A program made the translations under genes and the position numbers. From an uncultured Aquimarina sp. (lineage in GTDB: Bacteria; Bacteroidota; Bacteroidia; Flavobacteriales; Flavobacteriaceae): a stretch of 64,000 nucleotides of DNA. Of the stretch, positions 56,118 through 64,000 are shown piece after piece. Each line of letters begins with the position of its first letter. The first letter of the stretch is position 1. The notes under the pieces are model-generated. The model was not told where the DNA came from. It did not search any database and saw only the letters and a list, made by a program, of their open reading frames with translations. The DNA lies in NCBI GenBank assembly GCA_947498705.1, contig CANMLW010000001.1, forward strand, positions 1 through 64,000. The letters run 5' to 3'.

Positions 56118-56888
56118 ATGAGAATACACCATATAAGAAATGCCACAATGATAATCGAAACGAATGACAAAGTCATTCTGGTTGACCCAATGTTAGGTCA
56201 AAAAGGAGCTGCTGGACCAACATTTACGTTGTTTCGGTTTAAGCCTCAAAGAAATCCAATTGTAGATCTTTTTGATAATGCGATGGAAATAGTTGATAAA
56301 ACTACACATTGTTTAATTACACATTTACACCCCGATCATTTGGATAAAGCAGCAGAAAAATTCTTGAAAAAGAAGCAAATCCCGGTAATTTGCAGTATTA
56401 AAGACGCTCGACAGCTTAAAAAAAGAGGATTGAATGTAGTTCAAACCGTTAACTATTGGAAGCAAACCCAATTTTTAGGAGGCACAATCGAAGGGATTCC
56501 GGCAAAACACGGATATGGTTTTGTAGCCAAACCAATGGGAAATGTGATGGGCTTTTTTATCCAACTGCCTAATGAAAAATCTATTTATTTAAGCTCTGAT
56601 ACCATATATACAGAAGACGTTGATAAGGTACTTAAAGTATATAAACCCGAAATTAGTGTCGTGGCTTCTGGTACTGCGCAATTGGATATTTTTAAACCCT
56701 TATTAATGACCATGAACGATATTCTAAAATTTGTCAAAAATTCACCAGGAAAAGTCATAGCAAATCATTTAGAAGCTGTAAACCATTGTCCTACATCCAG
56801 AGAACAATTAGAAAAAGAGTTAGGTAAGCATGGATTCATAGAAAAAACATATATCCCTGATGATGGAGAGGTTATAGAAATTAAATAA
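56118..56888 (+). CDS. MBL-fold metallo-hydrolase
   Basis: 256 residues from the ATG at 56118 (MRIHHIRNATMII). An upstream in-frame ATG (56055) lies at the end of the Crp-type gene and adds residues unlike the family. Metal-binding motif THLHPDHLD (HxHxDH), with AKHGYGF, LSSDT and late NHLEAVNH histidines, gives the metallo-beta-lactamase fold of hydrolases like UlaG/RNase Z-type proteins. Substrate unknown. Lying directly after a Crp-type regulator, it was probably that regulator's target; the regulator may now be inactive. Confidence 0.82.
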   Translation: MRIHHIRNATMIIETNDKVILVDPMLGQKGAAGPTFTLFRFKPQRNPIVDLFDNAMEIVDKTTHCLITHLHPDHLDKAAEKFLKKKQIPVICSIKDARQLKKRGLNVVQTVNYWKQTQFLGGTIEGIPAKHGYGFVAKPMGNVMGFFIQLPNEKSIYLSSDTIYTEDVDKVLKVYKPEISVVASGTAQLDIFKPLLMTMNDILKFVKNSPGKVIANHLEAVNHCPTSREQLEKELGKHGFIEKTYIPDDGEVIEIK

Positions 56889-57055
56889 TTGAGGTATTAG
56901 GAATATATTTAGTATAAAGATTTATTGATCAGAAAGAAGATCATTTTTTGTTAACCTAAGCGATAAAATCATATTAGAAATATGACTAAATTTAGCCATT
57001 GTTATACTTAAAATAAGCATCGCAATGTCATTAATAATACAATATAAAAGGAGAA

Positions 57056-57466
57056 ATGTTTTTAATAAAAAGAAAGATATCTGCATACACATATCATGAT
57101 ATTATTATTGGTGTTTTTAGAGCGTATAATGATGCAAAAAAGAATAGAGAGGTATATATAGAGAAATGTAAACAGAAAGATGAATGGGGAGAGCAGGGTT
57201 ATAGAGAGGTCGATCTAGAAAAAGATATTACCATAGAAGATGTTTCTAAACTTATTAATAAGGAACAAACAGAGCATCTTAAACAGTTATTTGTTGTGAG
57301 CCTATTTGAAGAGGGATTTGGTCAAATAGTCAGAAAAATTGATACTATTTATACGGCGATCGATGAGGCAGAGAAATATGTTGAAGAAAAAGAATCTAAG
57401 GATTTAGAATATGAGCCTGGTTATTATAAGGTTGAAACAATCGAGATTAATTCTTCAAGATTTTAG
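57056..57466 (+). CDS. Hypothetical protein
   Basis: 136 residues. No signal peptide or membrane helix. Charged, with two repeats of a YTYHDIIIGVFRAYNDA-like and IYTAIDEAEKYVEEK-like helix, and strongly acidic at the C-terminus (EKESKDLEYEPGYY). No known domain. The ORF is 168 nt after the MBL gene with its own promoter region. Confidence 0.55.
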   Translation: MFLIKRKISAYTYHDIIIGVFRAYNDAKKNREVYIEKCKQKDEWGEQGYREVDLEKDITIEDVSKLINKEQTEHLKQLFVVSLFEEGFGQIVRKIDTIYTAIDEAEKYVEEKESKDLEYEPGYYKVETIEINSSRF

Positions 57467-57516
57467 ACAGTGTTGTGTAAGCAAGCGTGAGATAATTAAT
57501 TAAAAAATGATTGCAA

Positions 57517-58005
57517 ATGATTGTAAGAAAGGCAATTGAGGAAGATTTTGATAAAGTATGGGAAATATTCTCAAAAGTTATTGAAACAGGAGATACTTAT
57601 GTTTTTGATCCTAATACTCCAAAAAAAGAATTGCGAAGACATTGGTTTGCAGATTATATGGAAACTTATGTCATCGAAGAGGAGGGAATCATATTAGGAA
57701 CCTACATAATCAAACCTAATCAAATTGATTTAGGGAATCATATTGCGAATTGTAGTTATATGGTAAATCCAAACGCTCAAGGTAAAGGAGTAGGAAAAAA
57801 ACTATGCGAACATTCTTTGCAAATAGCAAAAAAGAGAAAATTTGAAGGGATTCAATTTAATATCGTGGTAAGTACAAATGAAGGAGCTGTAGCCTTATGG
57901 AAAAAATATGGCTTTCAAATCATAGGGACGACACCTAATGGATTTAGACATTCTAAATTAGGATTAATAGATACTTATATTATGTATAAAAAACTTAATG
58001 CATAA
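57517..58005 (+). CDS. GNAT-family N-acetyltransferase
   Basis: 162 residues from the ATG at 57517 (MIVRKAIEEDF); a TTG 6 nt earlier is less likely. Acetyl-CoA loop in NPNAQGKGVGKKLC (Q/R-x-x-G-x-G/A), EFEGIQF-like strand 5 and NEGAVALWKKYGFQIIGTTPN, the GNAT core. Similar to the phosphinothricin/YhbS-like subgroup. Substrate unknown. Confidence 0.85.
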   Translation: MIVRKAIEEDFDKVWEIFSKVIETGDTYVFDPNTPKKELRRHWFADYMETYVIEEEGIILGTYIIKPNQIDLGNHIANCSYMVNPNAQGKGVGKKLCEHSLQIAKKRKFEGIQFNIVVSTNEGAVALWKKYGFQIIGTTPNGFRHSKLGLIDTYIMYKKLNA

Positions 58006-58324
58006 GTCGATTTACCATGATAATATATTGCAGTAAAGAGTTCTTAAATCTTGATATATTTCCGTTTTAAAAAAATAAGTACCGACAACAAGGTGGTGTG
58101 CAAAATAGAATAGTTTTAGGCACAGATGTTGTAATAATTAATAGTAAAAAATATGATACTTATGTAATAGAAATGAGTTCTGTAAAAAAGGATTTTAAAA
58201 GCTGAGTTACCAAAGAAAGTCACTTATGTCATTAAAATCAATATATAATTTTAGGCCCAACCCAAATTATAAGCAGAAAGACACCCTATATCATAAGAGA
58301 TATTCTTAATTAAATCTAAGACTG
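58006..58324. other. Gap with a short coding remnant
   Basis: About 320 nt. A frame at 58098-58205 without ATG reads VQNRIVLGTDVVIINSKK and ends MSSVKKDFKS before TGA. It looks like the end of a decayed gene but is too short to assign. The rest is empty. Confidence 0.3.
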
Positions 58325-58744
58325 ATGAAAAAGATAGTATTTATTTCGATTTTATTATTGATTAGTAATTTTCTTAATGCTCAGACCTTGAAGGCGGCCA
58401 GTTACAGTACTATTGGCTATATAAAAGCTAATGGAACCATTCAAAATAGTAGTTATGCTACTGTGGGATATATTAAGAATGATGGAACCATTCAAAATAG
58501 TAGTTATGCTACCATTGGCTATATAAAAAGCAATGGTGCGATACAAAATAATAGCTATGCTACGGTAGGTTATGTTAAAAATGATGGAACCATACAGAAT
58601 AGTAGTTATGCCACCATTGGTTATATAAAGGATAATGGAACTGTTCAGAATAGTAGTTATGCTACTATAGGGTATGCCAAAGGGATCGATAAGAAATGGG
58701 CAGCTGTCGCATTTTTCTTTTTCAAGCTTATCTCTAATGATTAA
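58325..58744 (+). CDS. Secreted protein built of 17-residue repeats
   Basis: 139 residues. Signal peptide to LNAQ (about residue 20), then five full and one partial copies of a 17-residue unit such as SYATIGYIKNDGTIQNS, and a short hydrophobic tail (WAAVAFFFFKLI). The repeats would form a solenoid of beta strands. Proteins of this kind occur in Flavobacteriia and have no assigned function. The repeat is encoded by a 51-bp tandem DNA repeat, so copy number may vary. Confidence 0.75.
   Translation: MKKIVFISILLLISNFLNAQTLKAASYSTIGYIKANGTIQNSSYATVGYIKNDGTIQNSSYATIGYIKSNGAIQNNSYATVGYVKNDGTIQNSSYATIGYIKDNGTVQNSSYATIGYAKGIDKKWAAVAFFFFKLISND
58400..58681 (+). repeat. 51-bp tandem repeat, 5.5 copies
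   Basis: Units at 58400-58450, 58451-58501, 58502-58552, 58553-58603, 58604-58654 and a partial copy to 58681, in phase with the codons. Units differ mostly at third positions, showing selection on the peptide. Confidence 0.9.
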
Positions 58745-58989
58745 AAATTACCATCAACGCCGCGTTTAATTTCCTTTTTACTCTTCAAAATATATTATTT
58801 TCTTAGGGAGTTTGATTATTCACTAGCCATAATAGTATAAAAACACAAAGCCTGAACATCATAAACATAATAAAACTTTAGGAGCTGTGAGGAAAACCAT
58901 AAATATGGTATATATAGGATTGCTATCTTTAGTTTATACTTAATTTGATAGAAAACAGTCGTTTAGTATTAATTAAAATCATTTTTAAT

Positions 58990-59118
58990 ATGGATATTTT
59001 ACAATGGCTAAGTTTTCAAATATATCGATGGAAAAAATGGACACAAGGAAAATGTGCTTGTTATAACCCAAGCACGTCTTATTCTGGGTATTGCCTAAAG
59101 TGTTATAAGAATTTTTGA
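58990..59118 (+). CDS. Small Cys-rich protein, possible zinc knuckle
   Basis: 42 residues from ATG, with CACY and CLKCY forming a Cys-x-Cys...Cys-x-x-Cys set, basic start (RWKKW). May be a minimal zinc-binding protein. Its coding nature is not proven. Confidence 0.35.
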   Translation: MDILQWLSFQIYRWKKWTQGKCACYNPSTSYSGYCLKCYKNF

Positions 59119-59309
59119 TACGATATTAATCTTTGATATTTGGAGTTCTACTTATTACTATGTATTAAGTAAGGGGTTTATTGTTCTTAATTTAGCTTTC
59201 ATTTATTATAAAATCTATCATAAGCTTTCCGTAAAATTTTAGTGCGAATTTATAGTTTTTTAGCGCAATTATGCAAAATAAGAAGTTATGTAAATGGAGA
59301 TAAAATAAG

Positions 59310-59334
59310 AAAACCCCGCTATTAGCGAGGTTTT
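59310..59334 (-). terminator. Terminator of tRNA-His
   Basis: On the minus strand the stem AAAACCTCGCTA pairs with TAGCGGGGTTTT (one U-G pair), followed by a T-rich end. Lies 7 nt after the tRNA 3' end. Confidence 0.75.
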
Positions 59335-59341
59335 CAATACG

Positions 59342-59416
59342 GGTGGAAGATCGGTCTCGAACCGACGACCTCCTGAACCACAATCAGGCGCTCTAACCAA
59401 CTGAGCTACAACCACC
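59342..59416 (-). tRNA. tRNA-His (GTG)
   Basis: Reverse strand folds with G at -1 opposite C73, D-arm GCTC/GAGC, anticodon stem CCTGA/TCAGG with anticodon GTG, and T-arm GTCGG/CCGAT. The acceptor stem has two neighbouring U-U mismatches (positions 5-68 and 6-67). 3' CCA not encoded. Confidence 0.85.
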
Positions 59417-59476
59417 GTTTTAATTATGGCTGCAAAAATAAAGTATTTCTACGTTTCTGCAAAACATTTTTTTAAA

Positions 59477-60193
59477 TTAAATTAAGTCAAAAATAGAATT
59501 GACTGCTACATAGCGTTCTACAGTGAACCCTTCTGCATATTTTACATTAATAATTCTTCCTAAATCGGCTGCACGGTACTTAACACTATCCAAAAAGTTC
59601 TTGCTAGAGATAGGAGTAGCTGGTTCTTTGCTATTGTTGTCATAAAATTGAGAAGAATACGCTTTTACGCTTTCCATCTTTTTGTCAATATGGTTACTTA
59701 TATCTACTACAAAATCAGGTTCAATATGTAACCACTGGATATAGTGATATACATGTTTAGGTCTCCAGGGATCTTGGATAACACCATCGATCGAGGTTTC
59801 AATTTTTCTTAACCCAGATAAAAAACAAGCATCACTAGTAAGACTGCTACCTTTACCATGATCTATATGGCGATCTTTTATAGCGTTACATAATACAATT
59901 TCTGGTTGATACTTACGTAATACTTTGATAATCTCTAGTTGATGGTTCTTATCATTAATAAAAAAACCATCCTTAAATGCAAGATTTTCGCGAATAGAGA
60001 CTCCTAATATATCAGAAGCTTTTTTAGCTTCTAGGTCCCTTATTTCGGGTGTTCCTCTGGTACCAAGTTCCCCTCGGGTAAGATCTAAAATACCAACTTT
60101 TTTTCCGTTTGCAATTTCTTTTGCAATAGTACCAGAACAACTTAGTTCTACATCATCAGGATGGGCACCAATTGCCAAAATATCTAATTTCAT
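59477..60193 (-). CDS. bshB1: Bacillithiol biosynthesis deacetylase BshB1
   Basis: 238 residues. Zinc-dependent LmbE/PIG-L-type deacetylase that removes the acetyl group from N-acetylglucosaminyl-malate in bacillithiol synthesis. Motifs: GAHPDDVEL (zinc ligands), DLTRGELGTRGT, KDRHIDHGKG (zinc ligand) and SQFYDNN. Family length is right. Bacillithiol is the main low-molecular-weight thiol in many Bacteroidota. Neighbours are tRNA-His and a sensor kinase, with no other bsh gene in the window. Confidence 0.94.
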   Translation of the reverse strand: MKLDILAIGAHPDDVELSCSGTIAKEIANGKKVGILDLTRGELGTRGTPEIRDLEAKKASDILGVSIRENLAFKDGFFINDKNHQLEIIKVLRKYQPEIVLCNAIKDRHIDHGKGSSLTSDACFLSGLRKIETSIDGVIQDPWRPKHVYHYIQWLHIEPDFVVDISNHIDKKMESVKAYSSQFYDNNSKEPATPISSKNFLDSVKYRAADLGRIINVKYAEGFTVERYVAVNSIFDLI

Positions 60194-60384
60194 ATGTGTT
60201 TTTTCTTAATTTCTTATGTATACAAGTAAAAAACATTTTGTAGCATAGAATGAATCTACAGTAGTTTAGAAATGTAATTTTAATAGCATTTGATACATAA
60301 TCGAGATAAAATTATAATTTTATAAGGAAACTGAATAGAGTTTAAGGGAATTATAACCTTTGTTCAAAAAGATGATTCACTAAA

Positions 60385-62616
60385 TTAGTTCATTTTTACT
60401 TTAGAAATGTTTCTCATGATGGTCTGAAAAAATTGCTGTGTATCATATGGTTTTATAATAATATCACTCATTCCTACAGATAAGGCTTGATTCTTTATCT
60501 CTCCCTCTTCTACCGCGGTTAATGCAATAATAGGAACCGATTTGTTAAAAGTTCGTATTACCTTTGTAGCCTCCAAGCCATTCATTTCTGGCATATTGAT
60601 ATCCATTAGTACAAGATCAAACTTTTCATTCTTTAAGAGATTAATAGCATCCATACCATTGTTAGCAATATTACACGTATATCCTTTCTTTTTTAGAATA
60701 TTTTGAGTCACGATTTGGTTAATTCTATTGTCATCTACAATGAGAATATAAAAATTGCTGGTTCCAATACTTAAATTTTCTCCTGTATTTAATGAAATCT
60801 CTTGCCCTTTTATGGCTTTTTCATATGCGAGATCAAAGTAAAACTCAGACCCTTTATTCTCTTCACTTTTAATATAAATCTCACTATTATGAAGCTGAAT
60901 AAGCTTTTTCACAATAGCCAATCCAAGCCCTGTACCCTCATATTCCTGATTTTCATTTTTTACTTGGGCAAAGTTGTCAAAAATGGTTTTTTGTTTGTTT
61001 TGTGGTATTCCAATACCATCATCCTTAATAATAAAACGTAATTTATAACTATCGTCTTTAGCTTCGAGACAATTTACATTTACCCAAATATTTCCATTTT
61101 TAGTAAACTTAAGCGCATTACCAATTAAGTTTATTAATATTTGAGATAATCGTATCGAATCTCCGAGTAGGGTAGAGTTTATTTTTTCATCAATAGAAAT
61201 GTGTACATTATTACTATTACTTTTTTGTTTGGTTTGAAGAGAGTTTACAATTCCTTCAATAAGTTTTCTTAGATCAAAAGATACTTTTTCTAGAACTACC
61301 TCATTTGTTTCTATTTTACTAAGCTGAAGTACATCATTAATCAGTGCCAATAGATAATCTCCAGAAAACTTTAACGATTCTAGGTACTCATGAGCTTTTT
61401 TCTCATCAGGATTTTCCATGAGAAGCGAAGTAAGCCCAATAACACCATATAGTGGAGTTCTAAGTTCATGACTTACAGTAGAAATAAACTGAGATTTTAA
61501 CGTAGATACTTGTTCTGCGGTTTCTTTTGCACTAATAAGCTCCTTGTTTTTATCAATAAGATCATTATTAAGCTTTTTCTTTTGTAAGTTATTTCTGTAC
61601 GAACTAATTAAAAAAGTTAAAGAAGTAAGGATCAATACAATCCCCAGAATAATACTAATCCTCCATTTCAAAACTTCAGATTCACTTTCTTTTTGCTCTG
61701 ATTCTGCTTTTTTTGCTTTAGTCTTATATAGGTCAACTTCGTATTTAATATTTGCACGACGAAGCTCTTTAAGTTTCTTAAAATCTTTTGCTTTTAATAT
61801 ATTTTGAAACTGCTTCTTTTGATAGTTGTAGGCTTTCTGAAAATCTTTTTGTTTTCTATAAAGTTCTGATTTGGTTTCATAAGCAATTGCAAGTTCTTCA
61901 AAATAAGTAGAGATTAACTCGTCATTGTTTTTAGTATTTTTGGTTTCGCTTATTGCAAAACTTATTGCTTCATTGGTGTATTCTTCTGATTTTTCATAGC
62001 GCCTAACACTTAGAAAATAACGTCCTAAAAGTCCATTTAATTTTGTTTTAACAAGATTTGAAGATTTTGTATGTACCAATTTTCTGGTGGGAGATAAATA
62101 TTGGTAGGCGCTTTCAAAATCATTCTTGCCAATGTAATACTCCCCAAGATTTAACAAAGGCCGTATCATTCTTGAAGTATCATTCAGTTTGAAAGCAAAA
62201 TCATACGATTTCTTATAATGTGCAACTCCTTTTATTCTGGTTAACTCGTTTTGAGTATATACTCGAGCCAAATTATTATATAAGTCGGTTTCTAATACTT
62301 TACTATTAGAGCTTCTTGCATGAGTTAATGCCCGGCTATAATTACTTCTTGCTTTATTGTTGTCCTCACTAATTTCATAATTTTTGGCTATTATATTATA
62401 GATGTGAGCAAGACTTTCATCATCATTATTATATTTTGCATTTTGTAAAGCAGCTTTAGCAATCTCAAGGGATTGCTCGTATTTATATTCTTCCTGAAGT
62501 TTTTCGGCTTTTGCAATATAACTTTGAATACTGTCTGAAGCCAAAGATTGGGATTGTAGTATAAATGTACAACCCATTAATGTCACTAAGCAAATATGTC
62601 GAAGTAGGCTTATCAA
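60385..62616 (-). CDS. TPR-domain hybrid histidine kinase
   Basis: 743 residues. Signal peptide/anchor at the start, TPR repeats (about 25-290) in the periplasm, coiled segment, one membrane helix (about 322-344), then HisKA with STVSHELRTPLYGVIG (His about 384), HATPase_c (IGNALKFTKNG, DDGIGIP, GTGLGLAIV) and a C-terminal receiver domain (about 625-740) with VDDNRIN, phospho-Asp in LVLMDINMPEMNG, and KPYD. Such hybrids relay phosphate internally and often to an unlinked regulator. No partner gene lies next to it. Confidence 0.93.
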   Translation of the reverse strand: MISLLRHICLVTLMGCTFILQSQSLASDSIQSYIAKAEKLQEEYKYEQSLEIAKAALQNAKYNNDDESLAHIYNIIAKNYEISEDNNKARSNYSRALTHARSSNSKVLETDLYNNLARVYTQNELTRIKGVAHYKKSYDFAFKLNDTSRMIRPLLNLGEYYIGKNDFESAYQYLSPTRKLVHTKSSNLVKTKLNGLLGRYFLSVRRYEKSEEYTNEAISFAISETKNTKNNDELISTYFEELAIAYETKSELYRKQKDFQKAYNYQKKQFQNILKAKDFKKLKELRRANIKYEVDLYKTKAKKAESEQKESESEVLKWRISIILGIVLILTSLTFLISSYRNNLQKKKLNNDLIDKNKELISAKETAEQVSTLKSQFISTVSHELRTPLYGVIGLTSLLMENPDEKKAHEYLESLKFSGDYLLALINDVLQLSKIETNEVVLEKVSFDLRKLIEGIVNSLQTKQKSNSNNVHISIDEKINSTLLGDSIRLSQILINLIGNALKFTKNGNIWVNVNCLEAKDDSYKLRFIIKDDGIGIPQNKQKTIFDNFAQVKNENQEYEGTGLGLAIVKKLIQLHNSEIYIKSEENKGSEFYFDLAYEKAIKGQEISLNTGENLSIGTSNFYILIVDDNRINQIVTQNILKKKGYTCNIANNGMDAINLLKNEKFDLVLMDINMPEMNGLEATKVIRTFNKSVPIIALTAVEEGEIKNQALSVGMSDIIIKPYDTQQFFQTIMRNISKVKMN

Positions 62617-62841
62617 TAGTAAGGTTTCTAAAAAGTCTTGTTAAGCGAAAATACAAAAATAGATCGAAGGGAGTGCACTTCACCGTAAAAAAAGTGCTAT
62701 TTATCCGTAATTTATGTAGGTTATTAGTATAATTTGTAGGATTTTTGTTAACTTTTGATGTGATTCAAGCTATGATTAGTAAAAACTATTTTGATATAAG
62801 GAATTAAAATTATGTAGTAATGAATGTTTATGAAGTAGGTG

Positions 62842-62849
62842 TATATTTG
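62842..62849 (+). promoter_or_regulatory. Putative -7 element for the peroxiredoxin gene
   Basis: Reads TATATTTG (TAnnTTTG), about 40 nt before the ATG at 62891. Confidence 0.5.
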
Positions 62850-62890
62850 TACGATAATTATTAATCATATAAAATTTAAAAAATTAAAGT

Positions 62891-63529
62891 ATGGCATTTG
62901 TAGGTAAAAAATTCCCAAATATTGACGTTGATGCAATGAACGACATGGGGGATACTTTTAAGCTTAACGTTTTGGAAGAGGCTAAAAATAATAATAAAAA
63001 AGTATTGCTTTTTTGGTATCCAAAAGATTTTACATTTGTTTGTCCGACAGAATTACATGCATTTCAAGAAGCATTAAAAGAATTCGAAAAGAGAAATACT
63101 GTTGTAATAGGAGCTTCTTGCGATACTCCAGAAGTGCATTTTGCATGGTTAAATACTTCTAAAGATAACGGAGGTATAGAAGGCGTAACATATCCAATCC
63201 TTGCAGATTCTAATCGTAATCTATCTAGTACATTAGGTATTTTAGATATTACGAATGAATCTTATGACGAAGAAACTGGTGTTGTTACAGTAGAAGGAGA
63301 TAATGTAACTTATCGTGCTACTTATTTGATAGATGAAGAAGGAACTGTTTTTCATGAAGGTGTGAATCATATGCCTGTAGGAAGAAATGTTGCAGAATTT
63401 TTACGTCTGATAGATGCCTATTCTCATGTTCAAAAGAATGGAGAAGTATGCCCTGCAAACTGGGAAGAAGGTAAAGAGGCAATGAATGCTAACAGAGAAG
63501 GAGTTGCATCATACTTAGCAGCTAATTAA
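62891..63529 (+). CDS. 2-Cys peroxiredoxin (AhpC/TSA type)
   Basis: 212 residues. Reduces hydrogen peroxide and organic peroxides. Peroxidatic Cys in FVCPTELHAF and resolving Cys in GEVCPANWEEG identify a typical 2-Cys (AhpC-like) peroxiredoxin. No signal peptide. Followed, after a terminator, by a thioredoxin-fold gene and a DUF6952 gene. The reductant may be that thioredoxin. Confidence 0.94.
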   Translation: MAFVGKKFPNIDVDAMNDMGDTFKLNVLEEAKNNNKKVLLFWYPKDFTFVCPTELHAFQEALKEFEKRNTVVIGASCDTPEVHFAWLNTSKDNGGIEGVTYPILADSNRNLSSTLGILDITNESYDEETGVVTVEGDNVTYRATYLIDEEGTVFHEGVNHMPVGRNVAEFLRLIDAYSHVQKNGEVCPANWEEGKEAMNANREGVASYLAAN

Positions 63530-63545
63530 TAAAATATTTTGCTCT

Positions 63546-63584
63546 AAAAGTTCTCTAGAGATATGATGTTTCTAGAGAACTTTT
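63546..63584 (+). terminator. Terminator after the peroxiredoxin gene
   Basis: 14-bp perfect stem (63546-63559 with 63571-63584), 11-nt loop, T-run. May be partial, as the thioredoxin gene follows closely. Confidence 0.8.
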
Positions 63585-63606
63585 TTTAACTTAAAACTTA
63601 GCACGT

Positions 63607-63921
63607 ATGTTACAAGAATTAGATACAGATAACCTGTCAGAATTGGTAAATGGTAATGAGACTGTAATTGTACAATATTCTGCTTCCTGGTGTGGGAACT
63701 GTAGAATTATGAAACCAAAATTTAAGAAATTGGCTTCAGAAAATGAACAAGCTGTTTTTGTAATTGTAGATGCAGAAAAGTTTCCAGAATCTAGAAAAAT
63801 GGCCACGGTAGACAATTTGCCTACTTTTGCAACCTTTAAAAAAGGAAACTTTGTGAATCAGGCTCAAACAAATAAATTTGACATTCTTAAAGAATTAGTG
63901 AATGAGGTTACCAATAATTAA
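63607..63921 (+). CDS. Thioredoxin-family protein
   Basis: 104 residues, with active site WCGNCRIMKP (CxxC) at about residues 28-31 and cis-Pro in DNLPTFATF. No signal peptide, so it works in the cytoplasm. It is probably the reductant of the neighbouring peroxiredoxin. The next gene (DUF6952) overlaps its 3' end by 20 nt, a sign of coupling. Confidence 0.9.
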   Translation: MLQELDTDNLSELVNGNETVIVQYSASWCGNCRIMKPKFKKLASENEQAVFVIVDAEKFPESRKMATVDNLPTFATFKKGNFVNQAQTNKFDILKELVNEVTNN

Positions 63922-64000
63922 ACACCTGGTACGTTTTATACAGGAAAATGATGAAGATTTTATTGTAGAAACCATCGAAACTTTAGAATCAATAACAGAG
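63902..64000 (+). CDS. DUF6952 family protein, cut by the window edge
   Basis: 33 codons are present from ATG (MRLPIIKHLVRFI), then the edge. The visible part with ENDEDFIVETIETLES resembles the small DUF6952 proteins found after peroxiredoxin and thioredoxin genes in Flavobacteriaceae. It overlaps the thioredoxin gene by 20 nt in another frame. Confidence 0.6.
   Translation, partial: MRLPIIKHLVRFIQENDEDFIVETIETLESITE

Noticed and set aside
58400-58681. CRISPR array
   Set aside because: The repeat is 51 bp, directly tandem without spacers, and in codon phase inside a secreted protein gene.

Overview
This is a chromosomal window from a member of the Bacteroidota, almost certainly family Flavobacteriaceae; a marine Aquimarina-like genus is my guess and is not shown by the sequence. 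The DNA is AT-rich. Promoters resemble the Bacteroidota -7 element TAnnTTTG, and Shine-Dalgarno sites are mostly absent. The window also carries the hallmarks of the group: a GldF-GldG gliding ABC component, type IX secretion (T9SS) sorting domains, bacillithiol synthesis (BshB1), CarboxypepD_reg/TonB-plug architecture, DUF5916, and LytS/LytTR pairs.

Layout. 0.1-4 kb: cysE, an alpha-oxoamine synthase and a GNAT. 3.6-6.1 kb: a secreted small protein followed by an alpha/beta hydrolase exported by T9SS. 6.2-12 kb: a minus-strand run with thioesterase, Tat-type class V aminotransferase, RDD protein and rmuC. 12.2-15.2 kb: a large plug/vWA/TPR surface protein. 15.2-20.3 kb: a minus-strand gliding block (SAM hydrolase-like, ABM domain, a fused GldF-GldG, DinB, ABC ATPase). 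20.6-26 kb: phoH, purC, DUF72 and a DEAD helicase. 26-31.5 kb: two two-component systems, each with ATGA overlaps, around an M43 metalloprotease. 31.6-34.2 kb: a DUF5916 outer-membrane protein.

The most interesting block is 34.5-43.9 kb, six plus-strand genes with short gaps. They encode an HD-phosphohydrolase/PycTM membrane protein, a divergent class III cyclase (DUF2652) fused to a START-like domain, a DUF6268 outer-membrane protein, a 1239-residue lipoprotein joining a calcineurin-type phosphatase, a kinase-like middle region and a surface-antigen barrel, a YHS protein, and polyphosphate kinase. The order suggests a nucleotide-signalling and phosphate-handling module, but this is inference.

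44-51 kb is a loose accessory zone with a GldL-like small membrane protein, a TonB-domain pseudogene with three lesions, several orphan secreted proteins, a putative double-glycine leader peptide, tandem terminators and an amidase without a signal peptide. 51-64 kb returns to ordinary content: tRNA-Ser and tRNA-His, an M28 peptidase, a CARDB/T9SS protein, a Crp-type regulator interrupted by an in-frame stop beside an MBL hydrolase, a 51-bp tandem-repeat gene, bshB1, a TPR hybrid histidine kinase, and a peroxiredoxin/thioredoxin pair running off the right edge.
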